From NCBI RefSeq assembly GCF_004340685.1, contig NZ_SLUN01000013.1, forward strand, positions 62,001-126,000: 64,000 nucleotides of DNA, read 5' to 3'. Positions 18,645 through 28,611 of the stretch are shown one piece after another; position 1 is the first letter of the stretch; every line of letters starts with the position of its first letter. The DNA comes from Hydrogenispora ethanolica. GTDB lineage: Bacteria > Bacillota > UBA4882 > UBA8346. The position numbers were made by a program, and so were the translations under genes. Under the pieces are notes generated by a model that saw only the letters and a list, made by a program, of their open reading frames with translations, ran no database searches and was not told the origin of the DNA.

Positions 18645-18671
18645 GGGCTTCCAGGGCGGCTGCGGCTGCTT
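18624..18671 (+). other. Perfect 17-bp hairpin at the end of array 1
   Basis: Left arm AAGCAGCCGCAGCCGCC (18624-18640) is exactly complementary to 18655-18671, with a 14-base loop. No T-run follows, so it is not a classic terminator. Confidence 0.8.
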
Positions 18672-18998
18672 ATGGGGCGACCGAAACGGTTGACCCGAGA
18701 CCCCAATCTCCTCATGGACCTGCCAATCTTCGTCATGTGGGATTTACCTCCTCTCTGCCCGTTGTCTTCGATGCCGCCGCCGCAAAGTTCCTGGCGTTGA
18801 ATATTGCTACTTTTTCATGTTTTTGGATGGCTTGGGAAGGTGTTGGAAGAAATGTAGCGAAATTGATCCATCCGGATTGTACCGCACCCGAAAGCAGGCG
18901 GAGCTGCCACAGCCCGGAACATCCCGGCGGGCGCGGCGCGGCGGCGTGGGGGTCTTCGGACGCTGGTTGGCGGGGCGGGTTGGAGCAGGGGGGCAGCC
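18672..18998. other. Gene-free stretch before the response regulator
   Basis: About 330 bases between array 1 and the regulator gene. Open frames here are GC-driven and I support none. It should hold the promoter of the two-component genes, but no clear hexamers stand out. Confidence 0.4.
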
Positions 18999-20270
18999 AT
19001 GTTAACGATGTTGATCGTGGATGACGAGTACTGGGTGCGCATGGGCATTCGGGAGACCATCCACTGGGAGAGCCATGGTTTTCAGATCATCGGCGAGGCC
19101 GGCAACGGCAGGGAGGGCTTGGCGGCGGCCGCCGCCCTGACGCCCGATATCATCATTACCGATATCCGGATGCCGTTGATGGACGGCGTGGAATTCATGG
19201 CCGAGCTGCGCGCCGTGGGGATCGACTCCAGGATTATCGTCTTGAGCGGGTATGAGGAGTTTGATTACGCCCGGTCGGCGATCCGTTTCGGGGCCTCGGC
19301 CTATCTCCTGAAGCCTATTGAGAACCAGCAGCTGGTCGAGACGGTTTTGAGCGTCGGCGGGAGCATCCAGGAGGCCCGGAAGGCAAAACAGCATTATGAC
19401 GAGCTCAAAGAGGAGCTCCCGGCTATTCAGAAGCAGTTCATCCTCGATCTGCTCGCCGGGTCCGGCGGCGCCGAAACGGCCTTGCGGGCCAAGTGGAACC
19501 GCCTGGAATTGCCGCTCTCCTTTGAGAATCCGATGGTGCTGGTCCTGAAGCCGCTTGATCTCCGGCTGTTGACCCGGCAGTTCTCCCGGGAGCAGTTGGA
19601 AGCGTTCGGCGCGACGCTGCAGGAACGGTTCGCCGCGGTCTTCTTCGGCCCTTGGGGTTTCCGCGGCATGGTGCTGGACAAGAATAACGAGGAGATCATC
19701 GGCATCATCCAGGCGGACCATTACGAGGAAATGCCCATCGCCACGGTCAAAGCCGCCTGCCGGGAGCTGTTGGCCCAACTCTCACAGTCCTTGGGCAGGG
19801 AATATCCGCTGACGATCGGCATCGGCGGACCGGCTCCCGCTCTGACCGGCCTGAGCGGGGCCTATCAGGAGGCCCTGACGGCTTGCGAACACCGGGGGCT
19901 GCCCGGCCTCAGCCGGGTTTACTGGGCCAAGGACGACGGGGTGGGAGATTGCCATCCGCTGGTCAAGGCGGCCGTGGCCTATCTGCGGCAGCATTTGGAG
20001 CGGGAGATCACCGTGGAACTGGTGGCCAGGGAGTTGTTTGTCAGTCCGTCCCACCTGATGCATTTGTTCAAGGCAGAGCTGGGCAAGACCTTCAATGATT
20101 GCCTGGTGGAGTACAGGATCGAACGGGCCAAGGAATTGCTGAGGGAGAACAGCTACAAGATCTACGAGGTCTGCGCCAAAGTCGGCTACAACGACACCAA
20201 GTACTTCAGTCAGCTCTTTAAGAAAGTCACCGGTTTCAGCCCCAGCGAATACGGAAAAATTACCTCCTGA
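18999..20270 (+). CDS. AraC-type two-component response regulator
   Basis: A 423-residue regulator. The receiver domain (1-120) has the acidic pair Asp8-Asp9, the phospho-acceptor Asp55 in IITDIRMP and the Lys of YLLKPIE. A linker of unknown type follows. Two AraC helix-turn-helix units end the protein (about 320-420, ELFVSPSHLMHLFKAELG and KVGYNDTKYFSQLFKKVTG). This is the YesN type, which pairs with YesM-like kinases to switch on sugar uptake genes. The kinase gene starts 12 bases downstream. GGGGGG-type site precedes the ATG. Confidence 0.93.
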   Translation: MLTMLIVDDEYWVRMGIRETIHWESHGFQIIGEAGNGREGLAAAAALTPDIIITDIRMPLMDGVEFMAELRAVGIDSRIIVLSGYEEFDYARSAIRFGASAYLLKPIENQQLVETVLSVGGSIQEARKAKQHYDELKEELPAIQKQFILDLLAGSGGAETALRAKWNRLELPLSFENPMVLVLKPLDLRLLTRQFSREQLEAFGATLQERFAAVFFGPWGFRGMVLDKNNEEIIGIIQADHYEEMPIATVKAACRELLAQLSQSLGREYPLTIGIGGPAPALTGLSGAYQEALTACEHRGLPGLSRVYWAKDDGVGDCHPLVKAAVAYLRQHLEREITVELVARELFVSPSHLMHLFKAELGKTFNDCLVEYRIERAKELLRENSYKIYEVCAKVGYNDTKYFSQLFKKVTGFSPSEYGKITS

Positions 20271-20281
20271 ACGGAGCCCGG

Positions 20282-22063
20282 ATGATGTGGACGCTCTTCA
20301 GCGCTTTACGCCAATTCAAGATCCGGAACCGGCTGGTCATCCTGCTGCTGGTGGCGCTGCTCGTCTCCACCGGGTCGGTCATCGTCATCTCCCGGATGGT
20401 GGCTCAATCGCTCCTCCAAAACTATCTGGCCGATTATGTGGAGTCGACTCAGAACGAGATCGCCGCCAGTGTGGGAATGATCGTGGACGAGATCCATCTT
20501 CTGGCGGCCCGGCTCACGGTGAATAACGGCATTTACCACCTTTTCAACCGGGAGCGTCAGCTCTCCTTCGCCGCCCGGAGCCGGCGGCTGCGGCAGCTCC
20601 TCGACGGCTTGCTGGTGCATAAGGAGATCGTCGGCGCCATTTATATCGTCAACCGGGAGAACCGGATCTACGAGTATGTCCCGGCCGGCCCGATGATTCA
20701 AAGGCCCGATCTGCTCGATATCCATCAGGTCCGCTCCTCGGCCCTGCCGATCTGGGGCAGCGTCAAGAAAGATACCGCCGGGGACGCCTATATCGTCTTC
20801 GGCCGCAAGTTCGATAATTTCTACACCGGCGAGGCCCTGGGCGAGCTGTTCATCTACATCCGGCAGTCCGCCTTCCACGAGATGTACCGCAAGATGGTTC
20901 CGGAAGGCGGTTTCTCCTTCATCATCGCCGACGACCAACGGGTGATCTCCCATCCCGATCCGGCCCAGATCGGCAAGGTCTACTTCGACACCTCGCTCTT
21001 CCACACCGACCGGCCTTTCAGCTACAAGAACTCCCGCTACCGCGGCGAGCGGGTCATCGTGGCCATCCGCCAGTTTGACGACCATCTGAAACGGCTGGGG
21101 ATCCATTGGAAGATCGTCAGCGTCATCTCCGAGCGCCGCCTTTTCCGGGCGATCGCCCGGATCAACCGGCTGGTGCTGTTGATCGGCTCGGCCATTCTGC
21201 TGGCCGCCATTCTCGCGGCGGTTTATTTCGCCTTCCAGATCACCCGTTCGGTGGCGCGGCTCCGCGACAAGCTGGAGGCCTTCGGCAAGGGCGGCCCGCC
21301 GCCCGCCGCCGGTGGTGGCCCGGCCCGGGACGAGATCGCGGTGCTGGAAGAGAGTTACGACAAGATGGTGCTGCGGATTCAGGATTTGATTCACAAAAAC
21401 AACCTGGAGAAGGAGAAACAGCGGGAACTGGAGCTGACCGCGCTGCAAGCCCAGATCAATCCCCACTTCATCTACAACACGCTGGATGCGATCGGCTGGA
21501 TCGCCAAGCTGAAGCGGCAGCCGGAGATCGAGAAGCTGGTGATCGCGCTGGCCACCTTTTTCCGGATTAGCCTCCACAAAGGCGACAAATTCATCACGGT
21601 GGAGGAAGAGATCCAGCTGGTGCAGAGCTTTGTCACCATCGAGCAGATGCGTTTCCCCGGGAAGCTGGCCGCGGATTACCGGATCGACCCGGCCATTCGC
21701 TCCCTGCCGATCCTGAAGATCATTCTGCAGCCGCTGGTGGAAAATGCGATCAAGCACGGCATCCATCCCAAAGACGGCCCGGGGCGGATCGAGGTCAAAG
21801 GCTACCGGGACGGGGACGCGATCGTTTTCGAGGTGACCGATGACGGCGTGGGTTTCACCGCGGACTTCCATTCCCGGTCGGCGGCGGCCCGGAATAAGTA
21901 CGGCGGTTATGGGCTGCGCAATGTCAACGAGCGGATCAGGCTGGAGTACGGGCCGGGGTACGGAGTGTCGCTTCAGAGCGAGCCGGGCCGGGGCACGACC
22001 GTTACCGTGAGAGTCGGCGCGCCGCAAGATCCGGCGCGGGAGGAAGAAACCGCCGGATCATAG
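20282..22063 (+). CDS. Sensor histidine kinase, YesM type
   Basis: A 593-residue membrane kinase. A transmembrane helix is at about 15-37, an extracytoplasmic Cache-like sensor follows, a second helix lies near 298-322, then a HAMP-like linker. The His_kinase domain has the phospho-acceptor His395 in NPHFIYNTLDAIGW, and the ATPase domain has N, G1 (DDGVGF) and G2 (GGYGLRNV) boxes. It should sense an external sugar and phosphorylate the regulator upstream. Its last bases overlap the end of the convergent gene on the minus strand. Confidence 0.92.
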   Translation: MMWTLFSALRQFKIRNRLVILLLVALLVSTGSVIVISRMVAQSLLQNYLADYVESTQNEIAASVGMIVDEIHLLAARLTVNNGIYHLFNRERQLSFAARSRRLRQLLDGLLVHKEIVGAIYIVNRENRIYEYVPAGPMIQRPDLLDIHQVRSSALPIWGSVKKDTAGDAYIVFGRKFDNFYTGEALGELFIYIRQSAFHEMYRKMVPEGGFSFIIADDQRVISHPDPAQIGKVYFDTSLFHTDRPFSYKNSRYRGERVIVAIRQFDDHLKRLGIHWKIVSVISERRLFRAIARINRLVLLIGSAILLAAILAAVYFAFQITRSVARLRDKLEAFGKGGPPPAAGGGPARDEIAVLEESYDKMVLRIQDLIHKNNLEKEKQRELELTALQAQINPHFIYNTLDAIGWIAKLKRQPEIEKLVIALATFFRISLHKGDKFITVEEEIQLVQSFVTIEQMRFPGKLAADYRIDPAIRSLPILKIILQPLVENAIKHGIHPKDGPGRIEVKGYRDGDAIVFEVTDDGVGFTADFHSRSAAARNKYGGYGLRNVNERIRLEYGPGYGVSLQSEPGRGTTVTVRVGAPQDPAREEETAGS

Positions 22064-23050
22064 CGGCGCGGTTTTCTGCATCTTCAGCAGCAATTCGTTC
22101 AAAGGGCGGGTGATGCTGGCGGAGATGATGCGGCTGACCCAGACGGAGCCGCCGATGAAGGCCAGGTTGGACAGGAGCAGCAGCAGGAGGAAGCCGAACA
22201 ACTGCCGCCGGACGCCGGCCAGGGGCAGCACTTTGACGATGGTATCGGAGGAGTAGGAGATGGGAAAGCCGATATAGAGGAAGCGTCCGAAACGGTCCAT
22301 GAAGAATTTGGCGGGGCCGTTTTTCTTTGGCCGGCTGCGGAGGGGTTCAACGGGCAGGCCGCGATGGTAGGGGGCCCGGAACAACTCCCGGGAACCGGCC
22401 ATGATATAGGCGCCGCTCCCCTTCCTGGGGTCGGCGAAGAACTGAAAGAAGGACGGGGTGCGCATATCCAGAAGCACATAACCGAGGCGTTTCCCGGCGG
22501 GATTGACGATCTTCAGCGCCAGCGTCAGAATGGCGTTCTGCCCGGAGCGGCCCCGCGCCTCCGGAGCATGAGTCCACCACAAGCGTTGTTGAGCGGAGGT
22601 TGCAAAGCAACGGAACGCGCTGTTTTGCATCAGCTGTTCCAGCGTGGGCCGGTGGTTCGGCGCCAGATCGATCGAGTCCGACGAGTAATAGGCGCGGTTG
22701 AGACCGTAGATCGTCATTCCGGTCAAGGATACGCTCGAGGTCTGGATGCCGTTCAGCTTGTCAATGGCTTTGTTCACGATCGAGCTGTTGAAGTTGGGGT
22801 TTTGCAACGCCCGGATGATGTCTTCGTCATTGAGCAGCAGTTTGGCGGTCTCTTCCATCAGCGACAAGAAGAGCTGGGCGTTCCGGTTCTGTTGCTCGGC
22901 GTACTGGACGGCCAGCCGGACCGAATGGCCGATGATATTCTGGCGCAAGGCGCAGTATAGAAAGACGCTGGTGATCAAAGCGCTGGTGGAGATGACCGTC
23001 ACGATCAGGGCCCGGATCTTGAATTCAAGCCGGTTAAACAAAGAGACCAC
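22058..23050 (-). CDS. Kinase-less membrane sensor (YesM-type input half)
   Basis: A 330-residue protein with a transmembrane helix near residues 13-35, a large extracytoplasmic domain and a second helix near 282-305. It continues into the first turn of a HAMP segment (ITRPLNELLLKM) and then stops. No dimerisation or ATPase domain follows. The layout equals the input half of a YesM-type kinase. It may be a truncated gene or a stand-alone sensor that works with the neighbouring kinase. The frame opens at a GTG at 23050; a TTG at 23041 with GAGGTGG upstream is also possible. It converges on the kinase with a 6-base overlap. Confidence 0.7.
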   Translation of the reverse strand: MVSLFNRLEFKIRALIVTVISTSALITSVFLYCALRQNIIGHSVRLAVQYAEQQNRNAQLFLSLMEETAKLLLNDEDIIRALQNPNFNSSIVNKAIDKLNGIQTSSVSLTGMTIYGLNRAYYSSDSIDLAPNHRPTLEQLMQNSAFRCFATSAQQRLWWTHAPEARGRSGQNAILTLALKIVNPAGKRLGYVLLDMRTPSFFQFFADPRKGSGAYIMAGSRELFRAPYHRGLPVEPLRSRPKKNGPAKFFMDRFGRFLYIGFPISYSSDTIVKVLPLAGVRRQLFGFLLLLLLSNLAFIGGSVWVSRIISASITRPLNELLLKMQKTAPL

Positions 23051-23271
23051 CTCGCCGGTCGGGCTGGATTGGGTGATTCCGGGTTGCGGAGCTTACATCA
23101 AAGCGGATTTGATCCTATTGTAACACTGATTTTACCAAAATTGTAGCGGGCCGTCGCCCCCGGATGGGGGCGACATCGCAGTTTTCCCGACCATTTTTGC
23201 AGGTTTACTGCCTTAAAATTTCCAGGAGCTTCGTTTACAATAGATTTACGATACCGTGAGGAGAGATGCGG

Positions 23272-24660
23272 ATGTCGCGCAAAATCGGGCTGTTCGGTTG
23301 TGGCGTGATCCTGTTGGCATGCGTTGCGCTGCTTGTCGCGGGCTACCGGGATAAGGAACCGCCGTCCCAACCGGTGACCATTACCGTGGGCGACTGGCCC
23401 AGGGAGGATGACCCGCGCCGGAGCGCCTGGAACAAGTATGTCAAAATCATGCGCGATCAGTATCGGGTCACCGTGGTGCCGGATGAATGGTCCTATTCGA
23501 CCACCTCGTTTCTGCCGCGCGCCGCCGCCGGAAAACTGCCGACCATCTTCAACACCTGGTTCACCGAGCCTCAAAAGATCATCGAAGCCGGATACGCGGC
23601 CGATATCACGCCGGTGTTGCAAAAACGCGGCTGGGACCGGGAGTTTGAGCCGGAGATTCTGCGGCTGGTCCAAAAGGACGGCAGAATATACGGGGTGCCG
23701 AAAGAAAGCTATCTGATGGGACTGATGTGCAACCTCAAGCTGTTCCGGGCCGCGGGCCTGGTCGGTCCGGACGGCCTGCCGCAGATCCCCCGGACCTATG
23801 AGGAACTGGCGCAGACCGCCCGGCGGATCAGGGAGAAGACCGGCCGGCCCGGATTTCTCCTCGAAACCAGCGGCAAGGGCGGCGGCTGGCATTTCATGAA
23901 TATCGCCTGGAGCTATGGCGCGGAATTTGAGCGAAAAGTGGCCGGCAAATGGCGGGCGGTCTTCAACTCTCCCGCAGCGACGGCGGCCCTGCAATATGTG
24001 AAGGATCTCAAGTGGCGCTACGACGTGCTGCCGGATCAGACCTTCATCGACTGGTCCAAGGGCCAGGAGCTGATCGCCACCGGCCAGTGCGCGATGAAGT
24101 TCGATGTCGGCTTTGATCATGACGGCTTTTACTATGTCATCGACAATTACGGGATGAAAAAAGCGGATATCGCCATGGGCGCCATCCCCGCCGGACCCCG
24201 GGGCCGGGTGGGGCTGCAGGGCGGGGACATGTACATGTTCGCGCCGGACGCCAGCCCCGAGCAGATCGACGCGGCGCTGCAATGGCTGCAGCTGTTGGGC
24301 TTCGGGCCCACGCTGTCGAAGCGGGATCTGCGGTACAAGGCCCTGGCCTACCGGCGGGACAATGCCTCCGGCTATGTGGTCGGCAATTCGGGCGTCCCGG
24401 TCTGGCTGCGCCAGCAGGCGACCAACCGCCGGATCCGTTCTAAGTACGTCAATGTGAATCTGGCGCTTTTTCAGGAGTATCTGAATTTTGACCGGGTGCG
24501 GATGCATCCCGAGGAACCCATCAATTGCCAGGAATTGTACAAAATTCTGGATCGCGTCATTCAGACGGTGCTGACGGATCCCCGGGCCGACCCGGGAGCG
24601 CTGCTCGATCGGGCGGCGGCCGAATTTCAAACGGAGTATCTGGACAAATCCAAGCGCTGA
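23272..24660 (+). CDS. Sugar ABC transporter, solute-binding protein (family 1)
   Basis: A 462-residue extracellular binding protein with an N-terminal hydrophobic export signal (residues 5-24) but no lipobox Cys in the expected place. The rest is the family 1 sugar-binding fold (WNKYVKIM, FNTWFTEP, IYGVPKESYLMGLMCNLKLF). I prefer the ATG at 23272 to the one at 23266 because AGGAGAG then lies 8 to 9 bases away. It reads away from the sensor gene, and it is followed by a GH65 gene. It probably delivers a disaccharide to the permeases encoded at 28.8-30.6 kb. Confidence 0.85.
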   Translation: MSRKIGLFGCGVILLACVALLVAGYRDKEPPSQPVTITVGDWPREDDPRRSAWNKYVKIMRDQYRVTVVPDEWSYSTTSFLPRAAAGKLPTIFNTWFTEPQKIIEAGYAADITPVLQKRGWDREFEPEILRLVQKDGRIYGVPKESYLMGLMCNLKLFRAAGLVGPDGLPQIPRTYEELAQTARRIREKTGRPGFLLETSGKGGGWHFMNIAWSYGAEFERKVAGKWRAVFNSPAATAALQYVKDLKWRYDVLPDQTFIDWSKGQELIATGQCAMKFDVGFDHDGFYYVIDNYGMKKADIAMGAIPAGPRGRVGLQGGDMYMFAPDASPEQIDAALQWLQLLGFGPTLSKRDLRYKALAYRRDNASGYVVGNSGVPVWLRQQATNRRIRSKYVNVNLALFQEYLNFDRVRMHPEEPINCQELYKILDRVIQTVLTDPRADPGALLDRAAAEFQTEYLDKSKR

Positions 24661-24711
24661 CCCCATCCCCGGATGACGGCGGCGCGACAACGGAGCTGAG
24701 GGAGTCAACCG

Positions 24712-27021
24712 ATGCCGAAAGTAGCGAACCGTTATCTGGAAGTCGATCCCTGGCGGATCATTGAAAAATCGTTCCACCCGGAACAGAGCCTGGTCTCAGA
24801 GTCCATCTTCGCACTGGCCAATGAATACCTGGGCGTCCGGGGTTATTTTGAGGAAGGTTACAGCGGCCAACGGCTGGTGGGCAGCTATTGCAATGGTTTT
24901 TACGAAGAAGCTCCCGTGGCGCAGGCGGCCTCGTATAAAGGGTTCATCCATAAAACCCGGTTTATGGTCAATACCGTCGATTGGCTGTGGCTCAAGATCC
25001 GGCTGGCCGGAGAAACGCTCGATCTGGCGCGGAGCGCGGTCAGCGATTTCCAGCGGGTGCTCGATCTGCGGACCGGCCTCCTGGAGCGGGAATTCATCTG
25101 GCGGGCCCGGAACGGCCAGGCGCTCCGGATCTCCTTGCAGCGTTTGGTCAGCATGACCCATCCCCACTTGGGCTGGCAGCGGATCCGCCTGACGCCGCTG
25201 AACTTTTCCGGTCCGGTGGAGCTGGAGGCGGGATTAGACTTCGCTCCGGTTCACGAGGAAAAGGGCGAGAATTTCTGGAGCTGCCCGCGCCGGGAGTTGC
25301 GCGACGACGGTGTAGCCGTGCTCGGCCAGACGATCCACCTGGGGCGGCGGCTCTTCGCCGCCTTCAAGCTGCACCTGCCGCCCGCCGTGACGACCCAGCC
25401 GGTGGAACGGGAGAAATATAGCGGCCTGGGGTTCGCGCTGCAGCTGCGCCTGGGCGAAACCTCGACCGTGGATAAGGCGGTCACTTATTTTGCAGCCAAG
25501 GAGCCCGGCGGCGATCCGGACGCGGTCTGGCGGGCCGGCATAGCCGTGGCCGAGGTTCATTCGCGCTTGACCTTTGATGAAGTCTTCGCCCAACAGCAAG
25601 CCTACTGGGCCGGGGTGTGGGAGCGCTCCGACATCGCCATCGAAGGCGATCCCCAGAACCAGCAGGGGATCCGTTTTTGCATCTTTCAGCTGTATCAGAC
25701 GCTGCGCGGGGCCGATCCGGGCGCCAATATCGGGGCCAAGGGATTGACGGGCGAGGCTTATAATGGGCACACCTTCTGGGACACCGAAACGTATTGCTTG
25801 CCGTTCTATCTGTTCAACAACCCGGCGGCCGCCAGGAGCCTGCTGGAGTTCCGCCACCGCACGCTGCCGCAGGCGCTGGAACGCGCCAAGGAACTGGACT
25901 GCGACGGCGCCTTTTATCCCATCGCCACCATCGACGGCACGGAGAGCTGCGGGCTGTGGCAGCACGCCAGCCTGCAACTGCAGGTCGGTTCGGCGGTCGC
26001 CTACGGCATCCGCCATTACGTGAAGATCAGCGAAGACCGGGAATTCCTCTACCGGCAAGGCGTTGAGATGCTGATCCAGATCAGCCGTTGTTACGCCAGC
26101 CGGGGACAGTGGAGCCCCCGTAGCGGCGAGTTCGGCTTTTACGGCGTGATGGGGCCCGATGAATTTCAGCTGATGGTCAACCATAACTGTTACCTGAATT
26201 TCATGGCCCGAAAGACCTTCGAGTATACCCTGGCGACGTTGCAAACGATGCAAAGCGCCTGCCCGGACCGGCTGGCCGATGTCGCGGCCAGGACGGGATT
26301 GCGCCCGGAGGAGCTGGCCGACTGGGAAGCGAAAGCCGCCAGGATGCGGTTGCCGCAGGACCGGGAGAGCGGCATTTATGAAGAGCACGACGGCTTTTTC
26401 GATCTGCCGCATCTGGACATCCGGGAGATTCCGGTGACGGATTTCCCCCTCTACCATCATTGGTCCTATGACCGGCTCTACCGCTACGATATGATCAAAC
26501 AGCCCGATGTGCTGATGTTCATCTTCCTTTACAATCAAGAATTCAGCCCGGCCGTCAAGCGCGCCAATTACGATTATTACGAGCCGCGTTGCATTCACGA
26601 GTCGTCCCTCTCGCCGTCGATCCACTCGATCCTTGCCACCGAGCTCGGCTACCACGGCCAGGCGTTTGAGCTCTGCCGTTTCGCCACCCGCCTGGATCTG
26701 GACAATTATAACCGCAACACCGGCCAGGGATTGCATACCACTTCGCTGGCGGCGGCCTGGATGAATATTGTCTATGGTTTCGGCGGGATGCGCTCCGACG
26801 GAGAGCGGCTGCTCTTCCGACCGGTGCTGCCGCGGCCGTGGCAAGCCTATCGTTTCCGGATCCGCTACCGTGGTTCGACCATCGCGGTCGCCGTCGGGAA
26901 AGAGAACGCCGAATTCCAAGTGGTCGACGGTCCCCCGGTCCGGATCGGCATCTACGATGAAGAATATTCCATCGACGCCGCCGGACGGACTGTCGCCATC
27001 CCCGAGACCCACCGGGTCTAG
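24712..27021 (+). CDS. GH65 disaccharide phosphorylase
   Basis: A 769-residue family 65 protein. The N-terminal beta-sandwich is followed by an (alpha/alpha)6 barrel. The general acid is Glu484 in VMGPDEFQLM, very near the position of Glu487 in Lactobacillus maltose phosphorylase. The phosphate-site stretch is represented by HESSLSPSIHSI and LHTTSLAAAW. GH65 enzymes split maltose, trehalose, kojibiose or nigerose with inorganic phosphate into glucose and beta-glucose-1-phosphate; which one cannot be read here. No signal peptide, so cytoplasmic. The substrate is likely the sugar bound by the flanking binding proteins. Confidence 0.92.
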   Translation: MPKVANRYLEVDPWRIIEKSFHPEQSLVSESIFALANEYLGVRGYFEEGYSGQRLVGSYCNGFYEEAPVAQAASYKGFIHKTRFMVNTVDWLWLKIRLAGETLDLARSAVSDFQRVLDLRTGLLEREFIWRARNGQALRISLQRLVSMTHPHLGWQRIRLTPLNFSGPVELEAGLDFAPVHEEKGENFWSCPRRELRDDGVAVLGQTIHLGRRLFAAFKLHLPPAVTTQPVEREKYSGLGFALQLRLGETSTVDKAVTYFAAKEPGGDPDAVWRAGIAVAEVHSRLTFDEVFAQQQAYWAGVWERSDIAIEGDPQNQQGIRFCIFQLYQTLRGADPGANIGAKGLTGEAYNGHTFWDTETYCLPFYLFNNPAAARSLLEFRHRTLPQALERAKELDCDGAFYPIATIDGTESCGLWQHASLQLQVGSAVAYGIRHYVKISEDREFLYRQGVEMLIQISRCYASRGQWSPRSGEFGFYGVMGPDEFQLMVNHNCYLNFMARKTFEYTLATLQTMQSACPDRLADVAARTGLRPEELADWEAKAARMRLPQDRESGIYEEHDGFFDLPHLDIREIPVTDFPLYHHWSYDRLYRYDMIKQPDVLMFIFLYNQEFSPAVKRANYDYYEPRCIHESSLSPSIHSILATELGYHGQAFELCRFATRLDLDNYNRNTGQGLHTTSLAAAWMNIVYGFGGMRSDGERLLFRPVLPRPWQAYRFRIRYRGSTIAVAVGKENAEFQVVDGPPVRIGIYDEEYSIDAAGRTVAIPETHRV

Positions 27022-27152
27022 CCCAAACCGGCAAGTCCCGTCATTCTTGCTGACAGCGGGAAGAAAATAGTTTTTTAACAAGAGCGCGAAAGGGGGAATC
27101 GAGAGCGAACTGCAGTTGGGTCCCGACGTTAGTGAAAAAATGGAGGAGGTAG

Positions 27153-28550
27153 ATGATTTTGCGGTCTGGAAGGAAAATTACAGTGTTTTTGCTCATCGCG
27201 TCTTTGCTGGCGTTCACCTTTGCCACAATCGTCACGGTCAGCGCGGCGGAGAACACCATCGAGCTAAAAGTGGTGATCGACCCGGATACCCCCGACAATA
27301 AGGCCCGGATCGAGGCGACGCTGGAGCGGATCAAACGCTTTGAAGCAGCTAATCCCGGTATCAAGTGCAAAACCATTCCGTACACCTACACGACCCGCCA
27401 GAATTTCTTTGTGATGCAAGCGGCGCATAATGCTCCCGACGTCATCGACGTCTGGGCCACCGAATGCCCGATGCTGGTCGCCAAGGGCTGGGCCGTTCCG
27501 CTGGACAATTACCTGAAGAAATGGGACAAATACAGCTGGTACAGCCCGAATTCCTTTGACCCCTTCCGCCTGAACGGTAAAATCTGGGGAGTTCCCTGGA
27601 CCGGATATGTCAAGCATGTGATTTACAATAAACGGATGTTCAAAGAGAAGGGCGTCCCCGAGCCCAACCTCCGCTGGACCTGGAAAGATTTTGTCGCGGC
27701 TGCCGTGAAGCTGACCGACAAGGAAAAAGGGATCGCCGGTTTCGCGCCGATGACGCGCGGCAGTGAAGCGGGCTGGGCGCTGAGCGATCTCATTTACCAG
27801 GCCGGCGGGGAGATCGAGACCTACCGGAACGGCAAGTATACCGCCGCCTTCGGCTCGCCCGAAGCCATCCGGGCGCTGCAATTCCTGAAAGATCTGAAGT
27901 GGAAATATGACGTGCTCCCCGCCAACTGGAGCAACGGCTGGACCGACGTATTCAACGTCTTTGGCTCCGGCAAAGCGGCCATCGTCTGGGACGGCGACTG
28001 GGGCCGCAACGTGGCCATCAACGGCCAGAAGATGAATCCCAGGGACGTCGGCGTGGCGCTGATGCCCAAGGGCGACGGACCCAAAGGCCGCCAAGCCGGC
28101 GTGCAGGGCGGACGCTTCTTTGTCATCAATGCCTTGTGCCCGCCCAGGAACCGGGACGCCGCCTGGAAATGGCTGACCTTCGAACTGTGGGGCGAAGGGA
28201 ACATCACCCGCCTGGAGAGCGAAGCGACCGAAGCCCGGCAGAACAAGCAATACCGCGCCCAGTTTGAGTATTTCCCGCTCAAACCCACCAGCCCCTTTTA
28301 TAAGCAATGGGAAGCGACCTTCGCCAAGCATTCCGATGTTCTGTTATCCTGGGGCGACGAAGCTTTCTTGAACGCCCTGCCGAAGACCGCCCACACCGAA
28401 CCGCCGATCGAGGCGCAAGTGGTCTACGGCCAGGTATTGGCGCCCATCGTTCAGGCGGTATTGAGCGATAAAAACGCCGCTCCGGCCAAACTCCTGAAAG
28501 AGGCCGCCGCCAAGTTCCAGAAGGAATATCTGGATAACGTGAAGGAATAA
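27153..28550 (+). CDS. Sugar ABC transporter, solute-binding protein (second)
   Basis: A 465-residue family 1 binding protein. A clear signal peptide (residues 1-30) ends at a VSA-AEN site. The body shows WATECPMLVAKGW, IWGVPWTGYVKHVIYNKRMF and VGVALMPKGDGPKGRQAG, typical of sugar binders of this class. GGAGGAGG precedes the ATG. It is clearly related in layout to the binding protein at 23.3 kb, so the cluster has two binders for one permease pair. The permeases follow after a 208-base gap that holds a long hairpin. Confidence 0.9.
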   Translation: MILRSGRKITVFLLIASLLAFTFATIVTVSAAENTIELKVVIDPDTPDNKARIEATLERIKRFEAANPGIKCKTIPYTYTTRQNFFVMQAAHNAPDVIDVWATECPMLVAKGWAVPLDNYLKKWDKYSWYSPNSFDPFRLNGKIWGVPWTGYVKHVIYNKRMFKEKGVPEPNLRWTWKDFVAAAVKLTDKEKGIAGFAPMTRGSEAGWALSDLIYQAGGEIETYRNGKYTAAFGSPEAIRALQFLKDLKWKYDVLPANWSNGWTDVFNVFGSGKAAIVWDGDWGRNVAINGQKMNPRDVGVALMPKGDGPKGRQAGVQGGRFFVINALCPPRNRDAAWKWLTFELWGEGNITRLESEATEARQNKQYRAQFEYFPLKPTSPFYKQWEATFAKHSDVLLSWGDEAFLNALPKTAHTEPPIEAQVVYGQVLAPIVQAVLSDKNAAPAKLLKEAAAKFQKEYLDNVKE

Positions 28551-28611
28551 CGTTCCGGGCCGGCGCCCGGGTCCGTGCCTATTCATCCGGTGGTTAAAAC
28601 GGAGAAATCAC

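Noticed and set aside
20306-22027. Antisense frame of 573 residues over the histidine kinase
   Set aside because: A GC-rich shadow frame. The plus strand has a complete kinase with all motifs.
25234-27081. Antisense frame of 615 residues over the GH65 gene
   Set aside because: Shadow of the GH65 gene. Low-complexity Arg/Gly/Asp-rich translation without domains.
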